DNA from: Candidatus Omnitrophota bacterium
GTDB taxonomy: Bacteria; Omnitrophota; Gorgyraeia; Gygaellales; JAQTUX01
Reading direction: 5' to 3'
Assembly: GCA_028707125.1 (NCBI GenBank)
Contig: JAQTUX010000001.1
Coordinates: forward strand, 1 to 64,000
DNA length: 64,000 bases
The translations under genes were made by a program, and so were the position numbers. A model generated the notes under the pieces. It ran no database searches, was not told where the DNA came from, and saw only the letters and a list, made by a program, of their open reading frames with translations. Position 1 is the first letter of the stretch. Every line of letters starts with the position of its first letter. Shown piece after piece: positions 24,756 to 32,247 of this stretch.

Positions 24756-25322
24756 ATGGTTGATTATGCTACAGAGGCTGTTTCTGGAATGATCCTGGAA
24801 GCAAGAGGCCAAAAGGTAATGCTGGACAAGGATTTAGCGGTGCTTTATGGTGTAAAGACAAAAAGGCTGAATGAACAAGTCAGAAGAAACAAAGACAGAT
24901 TTCCCGAAGATTTCATGTTTCAGCTTACAAAAGAAGAGGCCCTGAACTTGAAATCGCATTTTGCGACTTCAAGTTTAAGGTCGCAATTTGCGACCTTAAA
25001 CAGTATTAAACCGGAGGACTCTAAAAGAGGCAAACATATCAAGTACCTACCACTAGCCTTTACAGAACAGGGTATTGCTATGCTCTCAAGCGTGCTCAAT
25101 AGCAAACGAGCAATACAGGTTAATATATTGATTATGAGGGCATTTGTTCAGTTGAGACGCGTGCTTCTAACTCATAAGGAATTGGCGGTAAAGATTGAGG
25201 CATTGGAAAGGAAATACGCGGAACATGATAAAACCATCAAATCAATATTTGAAGCAATTAAACAATTATTGGAACAACCTGGGGAGAAAGAGAAAAGAAG
25301 GATTGGTTTTCATGATACTTAA
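24756..25322 (+). CDS. ORF6N-domain DNA-binding protein
   Basis: 188 residues. N-terminal ORF6N/KilA-N-like domain: ILEARGQKVMLDKDLAVLYGVKTKRLNEQVRRNKDRFPEDFMFQLTKEE, then LAFTEQGIAMLSSVLNSKRAIQVNILIMRAFVQLR and a C-terminal coiled coil. Such proteins are common as phage antirepressors and as chromosomal orphans; role here unknown. Two nested palindromes lie within the coding sequence (24944-25001). The promoter region is a near copy of that of radC. Confidence 0.88.
   Translation: MVDYATEAVSGMILEARGQKVMLDKDLAVLYGVKTKRLNEQVRRNKDRFPEDFMFQLTKEEALNLKSHFATSSLRSQFATLNSIKPEDSKRGKHIKYLPLAFTEQGIAMLSSVLNSKRAIQVNILIMRAFVQLRRVLLTHKELAVKIEALERKYAEHDKTIKSIFEAIKQLLEQPGEKEKRRIGFHDT
24973..25001. repeat. 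29-bp palindrome inside the ORF6N gene
   Basis: GTTTAAGGTCGCAA, one central T, TTGCGACCTTAAAC: perfect 14-bp arms. A second imperfect palindrome (AACTTGAA.TCGCA / TTGCGA.TTCAAGTT) lies directly before it, 24944-24974. Confidence 0.85.
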
Positions 25323-25381
25323 CGAACCCGTTGCCTTGTGCGGATGAAAGGCACTACGCTCGCTATTTTGCTTGTTGGATA

Positions 25382-25453
25382 GGTCCTTCGTCGCTCGCTT
25401 ACGCTCGTTCCTCAGGACCATTTTTCCCGATGGGTAAACTAGAGGAAAAATGG
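25382..25453. repeat. Two adjacent hairpins after tRNA-Ala
   Basis: GGTCCT/AGGACC (25382-25419) with internal CGCTCGCTTACGCTCG, and CCATTTTTCC/GGAAAAATGG (25418-25453). The second stem includes the end of tRNA-Ala. They fill the gap between ORF6N (plus) and tRNA-Ala (minus) and may serve 3' trailer processing or termination. Confidence 0.55.
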
Positions 25454-25523
25454 AGCTGGAGGGATTTGAACCCTCGACCCCTTGCATGCCATGCAAGTGC
25501 TCTCCCAGCTGAGCTACAGCCCC
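25451..25523 (-). tRNA. tRNA-Ala (anticodon GGC)
   Basis: Reverse complement folds with acceptor GGGGCTG/CAGCTCC, D-arm AGCTCAGCTGGGAGAGC, anticodon arm CTTGC-ATGGCAT-GCAAG (anticodon GGC) and T-arm GAGGG-TTCAAAT-CCCTC. Discriminator A at 25451; CCA is not encoded. Confidence 0.95.
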
Positions 25524-25596
25524 AAAAATTCTACCTGTATAAAATGCCGGAATTTTTGGATTAAATAAAGCGGAACTAAGATTTAAGAGCTAAGAA

Positions 25597-26019
25597 CTAA
25601 GATAAATTCAGATACTTTACCAGCTTGTCCCAGGTGCGGCTGCCCATTACTCCGTCGGCATTCAGGCCGTTTGCCTCCTGGAATTTCTTTATCGCCTCTT
25701 TGGTGGCCGTGCCTATCTGGCCGTCTATCGGGCCTGTATAGAAGTTGGCGTTCTTTAATGCCTGCTGGATTTCCGCTGCCGTGGGCATTTTTATAACTAC
25801 CTCCTTCTCTATTTTGGGCACGGCAGTCAATTCTTTCTCTATGGCCCCTATCTTGTCTTTTAAGGCGATATTCTCTGCTTCCATCTCTTTTATCCGCGCC
25901 TGCAGCGAGGCCATTTGCTCCGATTGCGCGGCAAGCTGCTCCTCTTTTTTATTATCCAAAGTAACACAACCAGACATCAATAAAGCCAAAATAAACAGGA
26001 AAAAAGCGCTCTTTTTCAT
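25597..26019 (-). CDS. Peptidoglycan-binding lipoprotein with coiled coil
   Basis: 140 residues from MKKSAFFLFILALLMSGC (lipobox LMSGC). A coiled coil (about 27-70; EEQLAAQSEQMASLQARIKEME) precedes a C-terminal PG_binding_1 domain (EIQQALKNANFYTGPIDGQIGTATKEAIKKFQEANGLNADGVMGSRTWDKL). The start at 26019 is set by the signal peptide and AAAGGAGA 4 bases upstream. Probably links a membrane to the cell wall. Confidence 0.92.
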   Translation of the reverse strand: MKKSAFFLFILALLMSGCVTLDNKKEEQLAAQSEQMASLQARIKEMEAENIALKDKIGAIEKELTAVPKIEKEVVIKMPTAAEIQQALKNANFYTGPIDGQIGTATKEAIKKFQEANGLNADGVMGSRTWDKLVKYLNLS

Positions 26020-26065
26020 CGATCTCCTTTCTTTGAAAAGCTTATTATATCTATTTTTTACCTGT

Positions 26066-26094
26066 TTGACAAACGGTATTTTCAATGCTATATT
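26066..26094 (+). promoter_or_regulatory. Promoter of tRNA-Leu
   Basis: TTGACA (26066-26071), 17-base spacer, TATATT (26089-26094); the start would lie near 26101, 20 bases before the tRNA. Confidence 0.8.
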
Positions 26095-26120
26095 CCTATT
26101 TATCTCGTATATTTTATGTT

Positions 26121-26203
26121 GCCGAAGTGGCGGAATGGCAGACGCGGTAGCCTCAAAAGCTATTGAGGGCAACCTCATGAGAGTTCAAGTCTCTCCTTCG
26201 GCA
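26121..26203 (+). tRNA. tRNA-Leu (anticodon CAA)
   Basis: 83-nt class II tRNA: acceptor GCCGAAG/CTTCGGC, anticodon arm GTAGC-CTCAAAA-GCTAT (CAA), long variable arm TGAGGGCAACCTCA and T-arm GAGAG-TTCAAGT-CTCTC. Discriminator A, no encoded CCA. A LAGLIDADG gene begins 13 bases downstream, and the tRNA 3' end is partly repeated beyond it. Confidence 0.95.
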
Positions 26204-26216
26204 TTAACAAAATAAC

Positions 26217-26909
26217 ATGGCAGAAAATAAAACAACCTACCAATGGAGCCCAGAATTAGCCTATATTGTAGGCCTGATAACTACTGACGGTTCCCTCTCT
26301 TGTGATAGGCGCCATATTACTATGGTATCGCGTGACTTACAACTGCTTAAAACTTTTCGTAAGTGCCTCAACCTAAGAAACCGGATAAGCAAACGCAAAC
26401 AATACAAAAACCGCCCAAACCCTAATTATCAAGTCACCTTCGGTAATGTATCTTTTTATCACTGGCTACAGAAAATTGGATTAATGCCTAATAAAACCTA
26501 TAATCTCAAGGAACTTTTAGTGCCAAAAAATTACCTTGCAGATTATCTTCGCGGGTTTATAGATGGTGATGGTTCAATTTTTACTTATGCCGATCGATAT
26601 ATGTGCTATAAAGGAAAACACTATACATACAAACGCCTTTATGTCGCATTTAATTCCCTAAGTAAAATACATCTATCTTGGATAAAATCCAACTTAGAAG
26701 TACTGTTGGGATTGAAGGGCGGATTCGCTAAGTGGAGCAATAAACATAGCACCGCGCCTCTCTGGACTCTGCGGTATGCTAAAAATGATTCGCTTAAATT
26801 GCTTCCCTGGATTTATTATAAAGAGGATTTACCTTGCCTTAAACGCAAAAGAAAAATTGCCGACAGATTCTTAAGAAACTTGCGAGTTAATTCCGATTTA
26901 CAAAATTAA
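26217..26909 (+). CDS. LAGLIDADG homing endonuclease, free-standing
   Basis: 230 residues with two LAGLIDADG helices: LAYIVGLITTDGSL near residue 15 and LADYLRGFIDGDGSIF near residue 105, both with the acidic metal ligand (TTDG, DGDG). Monomeric double-motif architecture. AT-rich relative to the surroundings and without a clear Shine-Dalgarno, consistent with a recent arrival. It is not inside an intron or intein here: it sits 13 bases after tRNA-Leu, and the tRNA 3' sequence recurs just after the gene at 26915-26930. Confidence 0.92.
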   Translation: MAENKTTYQWSPELAYIVGLITTDGSLSCDRRHITMVSRDLQLLKTFRKCLNLRNRISKRKQYKNRPNPNYQVTFGNVSFYHWLQKIGLMPNKTYNLKELLVPKNYLADYLRGFIDGDGSIFTYADRYMCYKGKHYTYKRLYVAFNSLSKIHLSWIKSNLEVLLGLKGGFAKWSNKHSTAPLWTLRYAKNDSLKLLPWIYYKEDLPCLKRKRKIADRFLRNLRVNSDLQN

Positions 26910-26914
26910 TCCTG

Positions 26915-26930
26915 ATTCTCTCCCTCGGCA
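26915..26930 (+). repeat. Partial copy of the tRNA-Leu 3' end
   Basis: ATTCTCTCCCTCGGCA matches AGTCTCTCCTTCGGCA at the tRNA-Leu 3' end (26188-26203) at 14 of 16 positions. The two copies flank the homing endonuclease gene. Confidence 0.7.
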
Positions 26931-26958
26931 CTAAATTGGGTAAGGCAGGCTGATAAAT

Positions 26959-27300
26959 TCATTTACCCTGGCTGTGTCTGTATTTTATTACTCTTACTTT
27001 CTCCAACGTAACCAGCCCCTCCGTTACCGCTTCATCAAGGAAAGGGATAAGTTTATTAAGGTTTTCTTCGGTATCTACCAGTTCAACGACTATCGGCAGA
27101 TCTTCAGAGAGGCGTAATAGCTTTGCCGTATGCATGCGGCTGTCCGCGCCAAAACCCATAATTCCACGGATCACCGTAGCGCCTGCCAGATTAAGTTCCC
27201 TCGCCTTAAGGACGATCTGCTCATAGAGCGCTTTGCCCTTGTATTGATCCGTCTCTCCGACAAAGATACGCAATAACATCCCTTCTTCAGGCAGTTTCAT
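26959..27300 (-). CDS. DUF190 protein, fluoride-operon partner
   Basis: 113 residues: LLRIFVGETDQYKGKALYEQIVLKARELNLAGATVIRGIMGFG, the PII-like DUF190 signature. It directly follows crcB, as in many fluoride-responsive operons; its biochemical role is unproven. Confidence 0.93.
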   Translation of the reverse strand: MKLPEEGMLLRIFVGETDQYKGKALYEQIVLKARELNLAGATVIRGIMGFGADSRMHTAKLLRLSEDLPIVVELVDTEENLNKLIPFLDEAVTEGLVTLEKVRVIKYRHSQGK

Positions 27301-27696
27301 TTACGCCACCCCCTTCAGATTAGCCATCAGGAACCTGGCCGCCGCAAAACCGGCAAAGACCAAAGCTATGCCGATAATATTGGATGCCAGGATATTGATA
27401 ACGGCGATCTTGAATTCGCCATCCCGGATCAGATTAAAATTTTCCAAACTGAACGTTGAAAAAGTGGTGAACCCTCCGAGGATGCCGATAAATATGAACA
27501 TTCTTACGGTCGGCGCGACTGCCAACCGCTCAAAAATACCCCATAAGAATCCGATCACCAGAGAACCCGCGAGATTTACTACGAGCGTGCTTACGGGAAA
27601 GACTCCGTTTGAAAATCTGTAGTCAATGCCGGAAGCGATATACCTGAGAAGCGTCCCCGCGGCTCCGCCTAAAGCGATAAAAAATAACCTCAACAT
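27301..27696 (-). CDS. crcB: Fluoride efflux channel CrcB (Fluc)
   Basis: 131 residues, four membrane helices. Starts MLRLFFIALGGAAGTLLRYIASG and contains GFLWGIFERL and GILGGFTTFSTFSLENFNLI, the conserved phenylalanine/threonine-rich pore motifs of Fluc. Exports fluoride. A fluoride riboswitch precedes it and AAGGAGGGG gives the ribosome site. Confidence 0.96.
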   Translation of the reverse strand: MLRLFFIALGGAAGTLLRYIASGIDYRFSNGVFPVSTLVVNLAGSLVIGFLWGIFERLAVAPTVRMFIFIGILGGFTTFSTFSLENFNLIRDGEFKIAVINILASNIIGIALVFAGFAAARFLMANLKGVA

Positions 27697-27718
27697 AAGT
27701 TGACCCCTCCTTCTTTAT

Positions 27719-27774
27719 CCGGTAGGAGTTATCAGCCCTGTTGAGGCGGTTAAGAGGCAAACCCCATTGCCTGC
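27719..27774 (-). ncRNA. Fluoride riboswitch (crcB motif)
   Basis: The minus strand reads GGCAATGGGGTTTGCC, TTAACCGCC, GGGCTGATAACTCCTAC. These are the conserved GGnnATGGn, AACCGCC-type and GGCTGATnnCTCCTAC segments of the crcB RNA, in order and about 23 bases upstream of the crcB start. Fluoride binding would turn on crcB-DUF190. Confidence 0.92.
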
Positions 27775-27811
27775 TTTTGAATGCCTTGGAAAAAATCAGA
27801 TATCGCTCATT

Positions 27812-27839
27812 ATTATATTATTTCTTTTCCGGATCGCAA
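27812..27839 (-). promoter_or_regulatory. Promoter of the crcB operon
   Basis: TTGCGA (27834-27839), 16-base spacer, TATAAT (27812-27817); start near 27805, giving about 30 bases before the riboswitch. Confidence 0.65.
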
Positions 27840-27846
27840 TACAAAT

Positions 27847-28935
27847 TTAACAACCTGTGGCAAACCACTCCCTTGTTCTAAGGCAGACCCTGACCAGCAA
27901 CAACATGACAGGCACTTCTATAAGCACGCCGACTACGGTTGCCAGGGACGCCCCGGACGACAAGCCGAATAATACCGTAGACGTGGCTATAGCCACTTCA
28001 AAATGATTGCTGGCGCCGATAAGCGCGGACGGGGCAGCGTCCCGATATCCCAACTTCAGCCATTTCGCCAGCAGATATGTGATCGCGAATATCAGGCAGG
28101 TCTGTATGAGGAGCGGCACGGCGATAAGAAAAATAACCTGCGGCTGGCTGATAATCAAATCACCCTTAAATGAGAATAAAAGTATCAGCGTAACCAGCAG
28201 CGCTGCTATGGATACCTCTGTCAAATAATGTATAAATCTTTCCTCAAACCATTTAAATCCCTTTTTGGCAATAATCCATTTGCGCGAATAATACCCTAAA
28301 AGCAGGGGCAGGCCCACATAAATTACTACCGATAACACTATTGTCTGCCAGGGTATGGGCATCTTATTCACCCCTAAAAGCCAGCCGCCCAGCGGGGCAT
28401 AGAGGAAAAGCATGGTCAGCGAATTGATCGCCACCATAACCAGCGTGTGGCCGCCGTTGCCTCTGGATAGATGGCCCCAAATAAGCACCATCGCGGTGCA
28501 GGGGGCGATGCCCAGCAGTATGCAGCCGGAGATATACGAACGGTAAAGTTCAACTCGCGAGCCGTCTTTGATAATTTCCAACCCGGGAAGCCAGCCCTTG
28601 AAGATCCCGCCTAAAAACAGCGTGGCGATGGCAAGCATGGTAAACGGCTTGATGCACCAATTGACAAACAATGTCAATATAACCGGCTTCGGCGCCTTGC
28701 CTGCCTTGACAACCTCGGCAAAATCTATCTTTACCATGATCGGGTACATCATAAAAAACAGGCATACCGCTATAGGGATGGATACCTGGTAAACAGAAAA
28801 ACTGTCCAGCCGCACTGCCAAAGCCGGGAACAACCTTCCCAGCAGGATGCCCGCGCCGATACATCCGGCAACCCACAAGGTAAGATATTTCTCAAAAAAA
28901 CTTAAACGGCGCTCTTCATGGATGATGTGCTCCAT
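27847..28935 (-). CDS. acr3: Arsenite efflux transporter, ACR3 family
   Basis: 362 residues, ten hydrophobic helices. ACR3 motifs: [36 protein letters not shown] (conserved Cys), [39 protein letters not shown]. Exports As(III)OH3 across the inner membrane. Last gene of an arsenic island that runs from the permease at 32226. Confidence 0.94.
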   Translation of the reverse strand: MEHIIHEERRLSFFEKYLTLWVAGCIGAGILLGRLFPALAVRLDSFSVYQVSIPIAVCLFFMMYPIMVKIDFAEVVKAGKAPKPVILTLFVNWCIKPFTMLAIATLFLGGIFKGWLPGLEIIKDGSRVELYRSYISGCILLGIAPCTAMVLIWGHLSRGNGGHTLVMVAINSLTMLFLYAPLGGWLLGVNKMPIPWQTIVLSVVIYVGLPLLLGYYSRKWIIAKKGFKWFEERFIHYLTEVSIAALLVTLILLFSFKGDLIISQPQVIFLIAVPLLIQTCLIFAITYLLAKWLKLGYRDAAPSALIGASNHFEVAIATSTVLFGLSSGASLATVVGVLIEVPVMLLLVRVCLRTREWFATGC

Positions 28936-28944
28936 AAGACCTCC

Positions 28945-29634
28945 TTAGAAGAACTTTAATACGTAGGCCACCATATAATATACTCCCACTAACACGAATG
29001 TTAATCCGGTAACTATTCGCATATAATGCTCTAACCTTGTCAGCTTATGGAACCAATGGCTTAATGAAGTAACGCCCGCGGCAATGGCAACAGCAAAAAT
29101 TAACACCGGAATTCCTGTGCCAATTCCATAAATAAAGGGCAACGTTACCCCAAATTTAGATTGAAGCGCAAGCGGAATGAGACTGCCGAAAAAAAGCGCC
29201 GCTGATACCGGACAAAACGCGAGGGCAAATATTGCTCCTAATAAGAATGCTCCCGGGACACCGGCTTCAACAAGTTTATTGTGATGCTTTTGGGACAGCG
29301 ATAACCCCGGAAAATTTATCTTAATTACATCCAGCAATATTAACCCCGTAACAATCAGAATAGGCCCTAAGGCTTTGACCATATATTTCTGTAAGAACTG
29401 CGCTACCAGAGGAATACTCAAGATTGAGTTGATAAGAATAAACCCGAGTATCGCATAGGTGATCATTCTCCCTAATGTATATGCGATACCGGAAAGTAAA
29501 ACAAAAAAGGGGTGGGCTATCTTCTTGGATAAAAACGATATGGCTGCCACATTGGCGGCTAAAGGACAAGGGCTGATAGATGTCAAAATCCCCAGCCACA
29601 ATGCCGATGCAAAACCTATAAATATCTCTGTCAT
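28945..29634 (-). CDS. arsG: CcdA-like membrane protein, ArsG family efflux permease
   Basis: 229 residues, six hydrophobic helices, with paired cysteine motifs TSISPCPLAANVA and ALAFCPVSAALFFG in the DsbD/CcdA manner. It follows a CPTC protein and a CPKC glutaredoxin-like protein; this trio corresponds to the arsEFG layout known from organoarsenical (nitrophenyl arsenical) resistance. ArsG is reported as the efflux component; a general thiol-transfer role is the alternative. Confidence 0.75.
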   Translation of the reverse strand: MTEIFIGFASALWLGILTSISPCPLAANVAAISFLSKKIAHPFFVLLSGIAYTLGRMITYAILGFILINSILSIPLVAQFLQKYMVKALGPILIVTGLILLDVIKINFPGLSLSQKHHNKLVEAGVPGAFLLGAIFALAFCPVSAALFFGSLIPLALQSKFGVTLPFIYGIGTGIPVLIFAVAIAAGVTSLSHWFHKLTRLEHYMRIVTGLTFVLVGVYYMVAYVLKFF

Positions 29635-30059
29635 TCAGCTTCCTTCAAAAAAACGGCGACCCCGCTCTTTACATAATCTATAAATCTCTGCTTATTGCCG
29701 GCATACTCCCAAATCTTATCAAGATTTTTCCATTTAATTTCCTTGCCGTCTTTGACTAGAGATAAAATAAGCGATTTGGTGTAAAGCTTGTATTCGCTCG
29801 CGTAATGCTCGTTGCCTTGGTTTTCTACATTTATAACCTTAAACTCCAGCTCCCCGGAGGAAAGAGCATCCTTAAAATTATCCTCTATGGCTTCCTTTGA
29901 ATACTGTTCCAACTTATGGCAGGTAGGGCAGCGGAAGTCCCCATGGAAGTAATACGCGATAACGCGGCCGGCTGGTTTATCGCCGGCACCCTGCGCAAAA
30001 GCAGAACTACCGTAAAGAAAAACCGATAAAATAAAAAGTAGCGTGCAAATCTTGCGCAT
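29631..30059 (-). CDS. arsF: Secreted thioredoxin-fold protein, ArsF-like
   Basis: 142 residues: signal peptide (MRKICTLLFILSVFLYGSSAFAQ), then YYFHGDFRCPTCHKLEQYSKEAIEDNF with a CPTC redox motif. The family is annotated as ArsF nitroreductase subunit. Periplasmic; overlaps arsG by 4 bases. Confidence 0.75.
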   Translation of the reverse strand: MRKICTLLFILSVFLYGSSAFAQGAGDKPAGRVIAYYFHGDFRCPTCHKLEQYSKEAIEDNFKDALSSGELEFKVINVENQGNEHYASEYKLYTKSLILSLVKDGKEIKWKNLDKIWEYAGNKQRFIDYVKSGVAVFLKEAE

Positions 30060-30296
30060 TTAATTCACCGAGATCCATTTTTTTATTTCATCCGGAGCGG
30101 GAATCCTGCCCGCGGCTTTTATTTGGCCATCTATGGCAATAGCCGGGGTTGACATAAGCCCGTAATCCGTAATTTTCTGTATGTCTTCTACTTTCACTAC
30201 ATCTGCCTGCGCATTTGCTTCTTTTACCGCGGTTTGCGCGTTCTCATAAAGTTTCTTGCATTTTGGGCAACCCATACCTAAAATTTCGATTTTCAT
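30060..30296 (-). CDS. Glutaredoxin-like protein, TM0996/MTH895 family
   Basis: 78 residues: KIEILGMGCPKCKKLYENA (CPKC) and LMSTPAIAIDGQIKAAGRIP. Cytosolic small thioredoxin-fold protein; directly precedes arsF. Probably supplies electrons to the ArsF/ArsG pair, and could be the ArsE counterpart (inference). Confidence 0.88.
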   Translation of the reverse strand: MKIEILGMGCPKCKKLYENAQTAVKEANAQADVVKVEDIQKITDYGLMSTPAIAIDGQIKAAGRIPAPDEIKKWISVN

Positions 30297-30309
30297 CTTA
30301 TCCTCACTT

Positions 30310-31110
30310 CTATTTTTTCACTGCCGAGATTTTTATGCTTACTATCGCGTCTTGAGCAGATTCAAGATTATTAAACATTGCATCAACCGGATAACTTGAC
30401 TCGCTCACTACCTTTATATCTTGAAATCCTGCCTGTTCGATAAAACGCAGATATTCGTCCTTCTTAATCGCTCCGGCAAGGCATCCCACATACGCCTCAA
30501 CGGACTCTTTAATCTCCTTTGGTAAATCCTTTGCCAACACCAGATCTGAAACCATCATCCGGCCGCCCGATTTCAGCACTCTATGCGCCTCTCTGAATAC
30601 CATCTCTTTATCCGGCGAAAGGTTAATAACACAATTTGATATGATCACATCTATTGAATTATCCTCTACCGGCAGTTTCTCGATCTCTCCCAGCCGAAAC
30701 TCCACATTGGCATAGCTGCCTTTCTTGGCATTCTCCTTGGCTTTAGCGATCATTTCAGGCGTCATGTCAACGCCGATGACCCTGCCGGTTTTGCCGACAC
30801 GCTGAGCCGACAAAAACGCGTCAAACCCGGCGCCGCTTCCAAGATCCAAAACAATATCGCCTTTTCGTAATGAAGCCACGGCAACCGGATTCCCGCATCC
30901 GAATCCTAAATTCGCTCCTTCCGGAACAGTGTTCAATTCAACATCGCTATACCCCACTTTCTTACTGATATCTTTCGTCTGCGTTACGCCGCCACAGCAA
31001 GAACTTGAAGAACAGCATGAACCGGTCGGGCAGCAAGATGTTCCCTGTTTGGCTGCTTTAGCATAGCCTTCTTTTACTATCCGCTTTATGCCCCTTGGCT
31101 TTCTTTCCAT
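30310..31110 (-). CDS. arsM: Arsenite S-adenosylmethionine methyltransferase
   Basis: 266 residues. Class I SAM fold (VLDLGSGAGFDAFLSAQRVG), with the three cysteines that bind As(III): LGFGCGNP, IISNCVINLSPDK and AYVGCLAGA. An N-terminal CCPTGSCCSSSSCC patch is an extra metalloid-binding region. Methylates arsenite; the product would be handled by neighbouring transporters. Confidence 0.94.
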   Translation of the reverse strand: MERKPRGIKRIVKEGYAKAAKQGTSCCPTGSCCSSSSCCGGVTQTKDISKKVGYSDVELNTVPEGANLGFGCGNPVAVASLRKGDIVLDLGSGAGFDAFLSAQRVGKTGRVIGVDMTPEMIAKAKENAKKGSYANVEFRLGEIEKLPVEDNSIDVIISNCVINLSPDKEMVFREAHRVLKSGGRMMVSDLVLAKDLPKEIKESVEAYVGCLAGAIKKDEYLRFIEQAGFQDIKVVSESSYPVDAMFNNLESAQDAIVSIKISAVKK

Positions 31111-31119
31111 CTCCCCTCG

Positions 31120-32226
31120 CTATTTAACGATAAATCCAAAAATCATACCACTAAGGGTTGCCATAACAATAACCAAGCCAGCATAGACAACGGTCTTTTT
31201 CGTCCCTATGATCCCCCGGATAACCAGCATGCTCGGTAAACTCAAGGAAGGGCCTGCAAGAAGAAGCGCGAGCGCAGGCCCCTTGCCCATGCCAGAGCCG
31301 ATCAGCCCCTGTAAAATCGGCACTTCGGTTAAAGTGGCAAAATACATAAACGCGCCCACTATTGAAGAGAATAAATTGGCAAAAAGGGAATTGCCGCCCA
31401 CCAACTCCGCTATAAACCGCGAGGGGATCATCCCCTCTTGACCCGGCCGGCCCAGCAGAAATCCCGAAGCCAGAACACCGAATAGAAGAAGCGGAAAAAT
31501 TTGTAAGGCGAAATTCCAAGTAGCCGCTGCCCACTCTTTGATCTCGCCTTTTTTAAACCATCTGACAATGGTAAAAGCAAGCATCAGGAAAAAGAAACCG
31601 GTGATCCGCCATTTATGGATATAAATATCGGCCCAGAGACCTGAACTGCCATCTAAGGGCTTCCCCCAATTGGCAAATACAAGTATGGCTACCATGGAGA
31701 AAAAATATATGATATTTTGCCATAAAGGATGCCTCTCCTTATCGTCTTCAAATTGCAGACAACCGCTTTCATGGCGCTCGCGCTCTTCCTTAAGAAAGAT
31801 AAAGTGCATAATAACGCCTATAATAATACTGAACAGGACCGAACCAACGGCGCGCGCCAGCCCTAACTGCCATCCCAGGACACGAGCGGTGAGTATTACA
31901 GCCAACACATTTATTGCCGGGCCTGAATAAAGAAAGGCGATGGCCGGGCCAAGCCCCGCGCCGCGCTTATATATCCCTGAGAACAGAGGCAAGACAGTGC
32001 AGGAACATACCGCTAAAATAGCGCCTGAAACAGAAGCAACCCCGTAGGCAAGGGCCTTGTTTGCCTTGGCCCCGAAATACTTTATTACGGATGCCTGGCT
32101 TATAAAAACGGAAATGGCTCCGGCAATGAAAAAAGCCGGCACAAGGCATAAAAGCACATGCTCTCTCGCGTACCATTCCGTAAGCGCCAATGCCTCGAAA
32201 ATCGCGTTATAAAAACGCGCTATCAT
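31120..32226 (-). CDS. ArsP-like permease (PF03773)
   Basis: 368 residues, about ten hydrophobic helices. Motif AVCSCTVLPLFSGIYKRGAGLGPAIAFLYSGPAINVLA carries the CxC of this permease family, repeated in degenerate form as LPSMLV. Members such as ArsP export methylated or aromatic trivalent arsenicals; next to arsM this role is likely. Only 22 bases separate it from the glucan operon upstream, and no ArsR is in the window. Confidence 0.85.
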   Translation of the reverse strand: MIARFYNAIFEALALTEWYAREHVLLCLVPAFFIAGAISVFISQASVIKYFGAKANKALAYGVASVSGAILAVCSCTVLPLFSGIYKRGAGLGPAIAFLYSGPAINVLAVILTARVLGWQLGLARAVGSVLFSIIIGVIMHFIFLKEERERHESGCLQFEDDKERHPLWQNIIYFFSMVAILVFANWGKPLDGSSGLWADIYIHKWRITGFFFLMLAFTIVRWFKKGEIKEWAAATWNFALQIFPLLLFGVLASGFLLGRPGQEGMIPSRFIAELVGGNSLFANLFSSIVGAFMYFATLTEVPILQGLIGSGMGKGPALALLLAGPSLSLPSMLVIRGIIGTKKTVVYAGLVIVMATLSGMIFGFIVK

Positions 32227-32247
32227 TGCCTGACTCCTTTCCTGAAA

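Noticed and set aside
25266-25496. 76-codon minus-strand open frame over tRNA-Ala and its hairpins
   Set aside because: It begins inside the tRNA and follows the hairpins; not a plausible protein.
31151-31534. 127-codon minus frame within the ArsP-like permease gene
   Set aside because: Out-of-frame shadow; the permease frame has clear membrane helices and family motifs.
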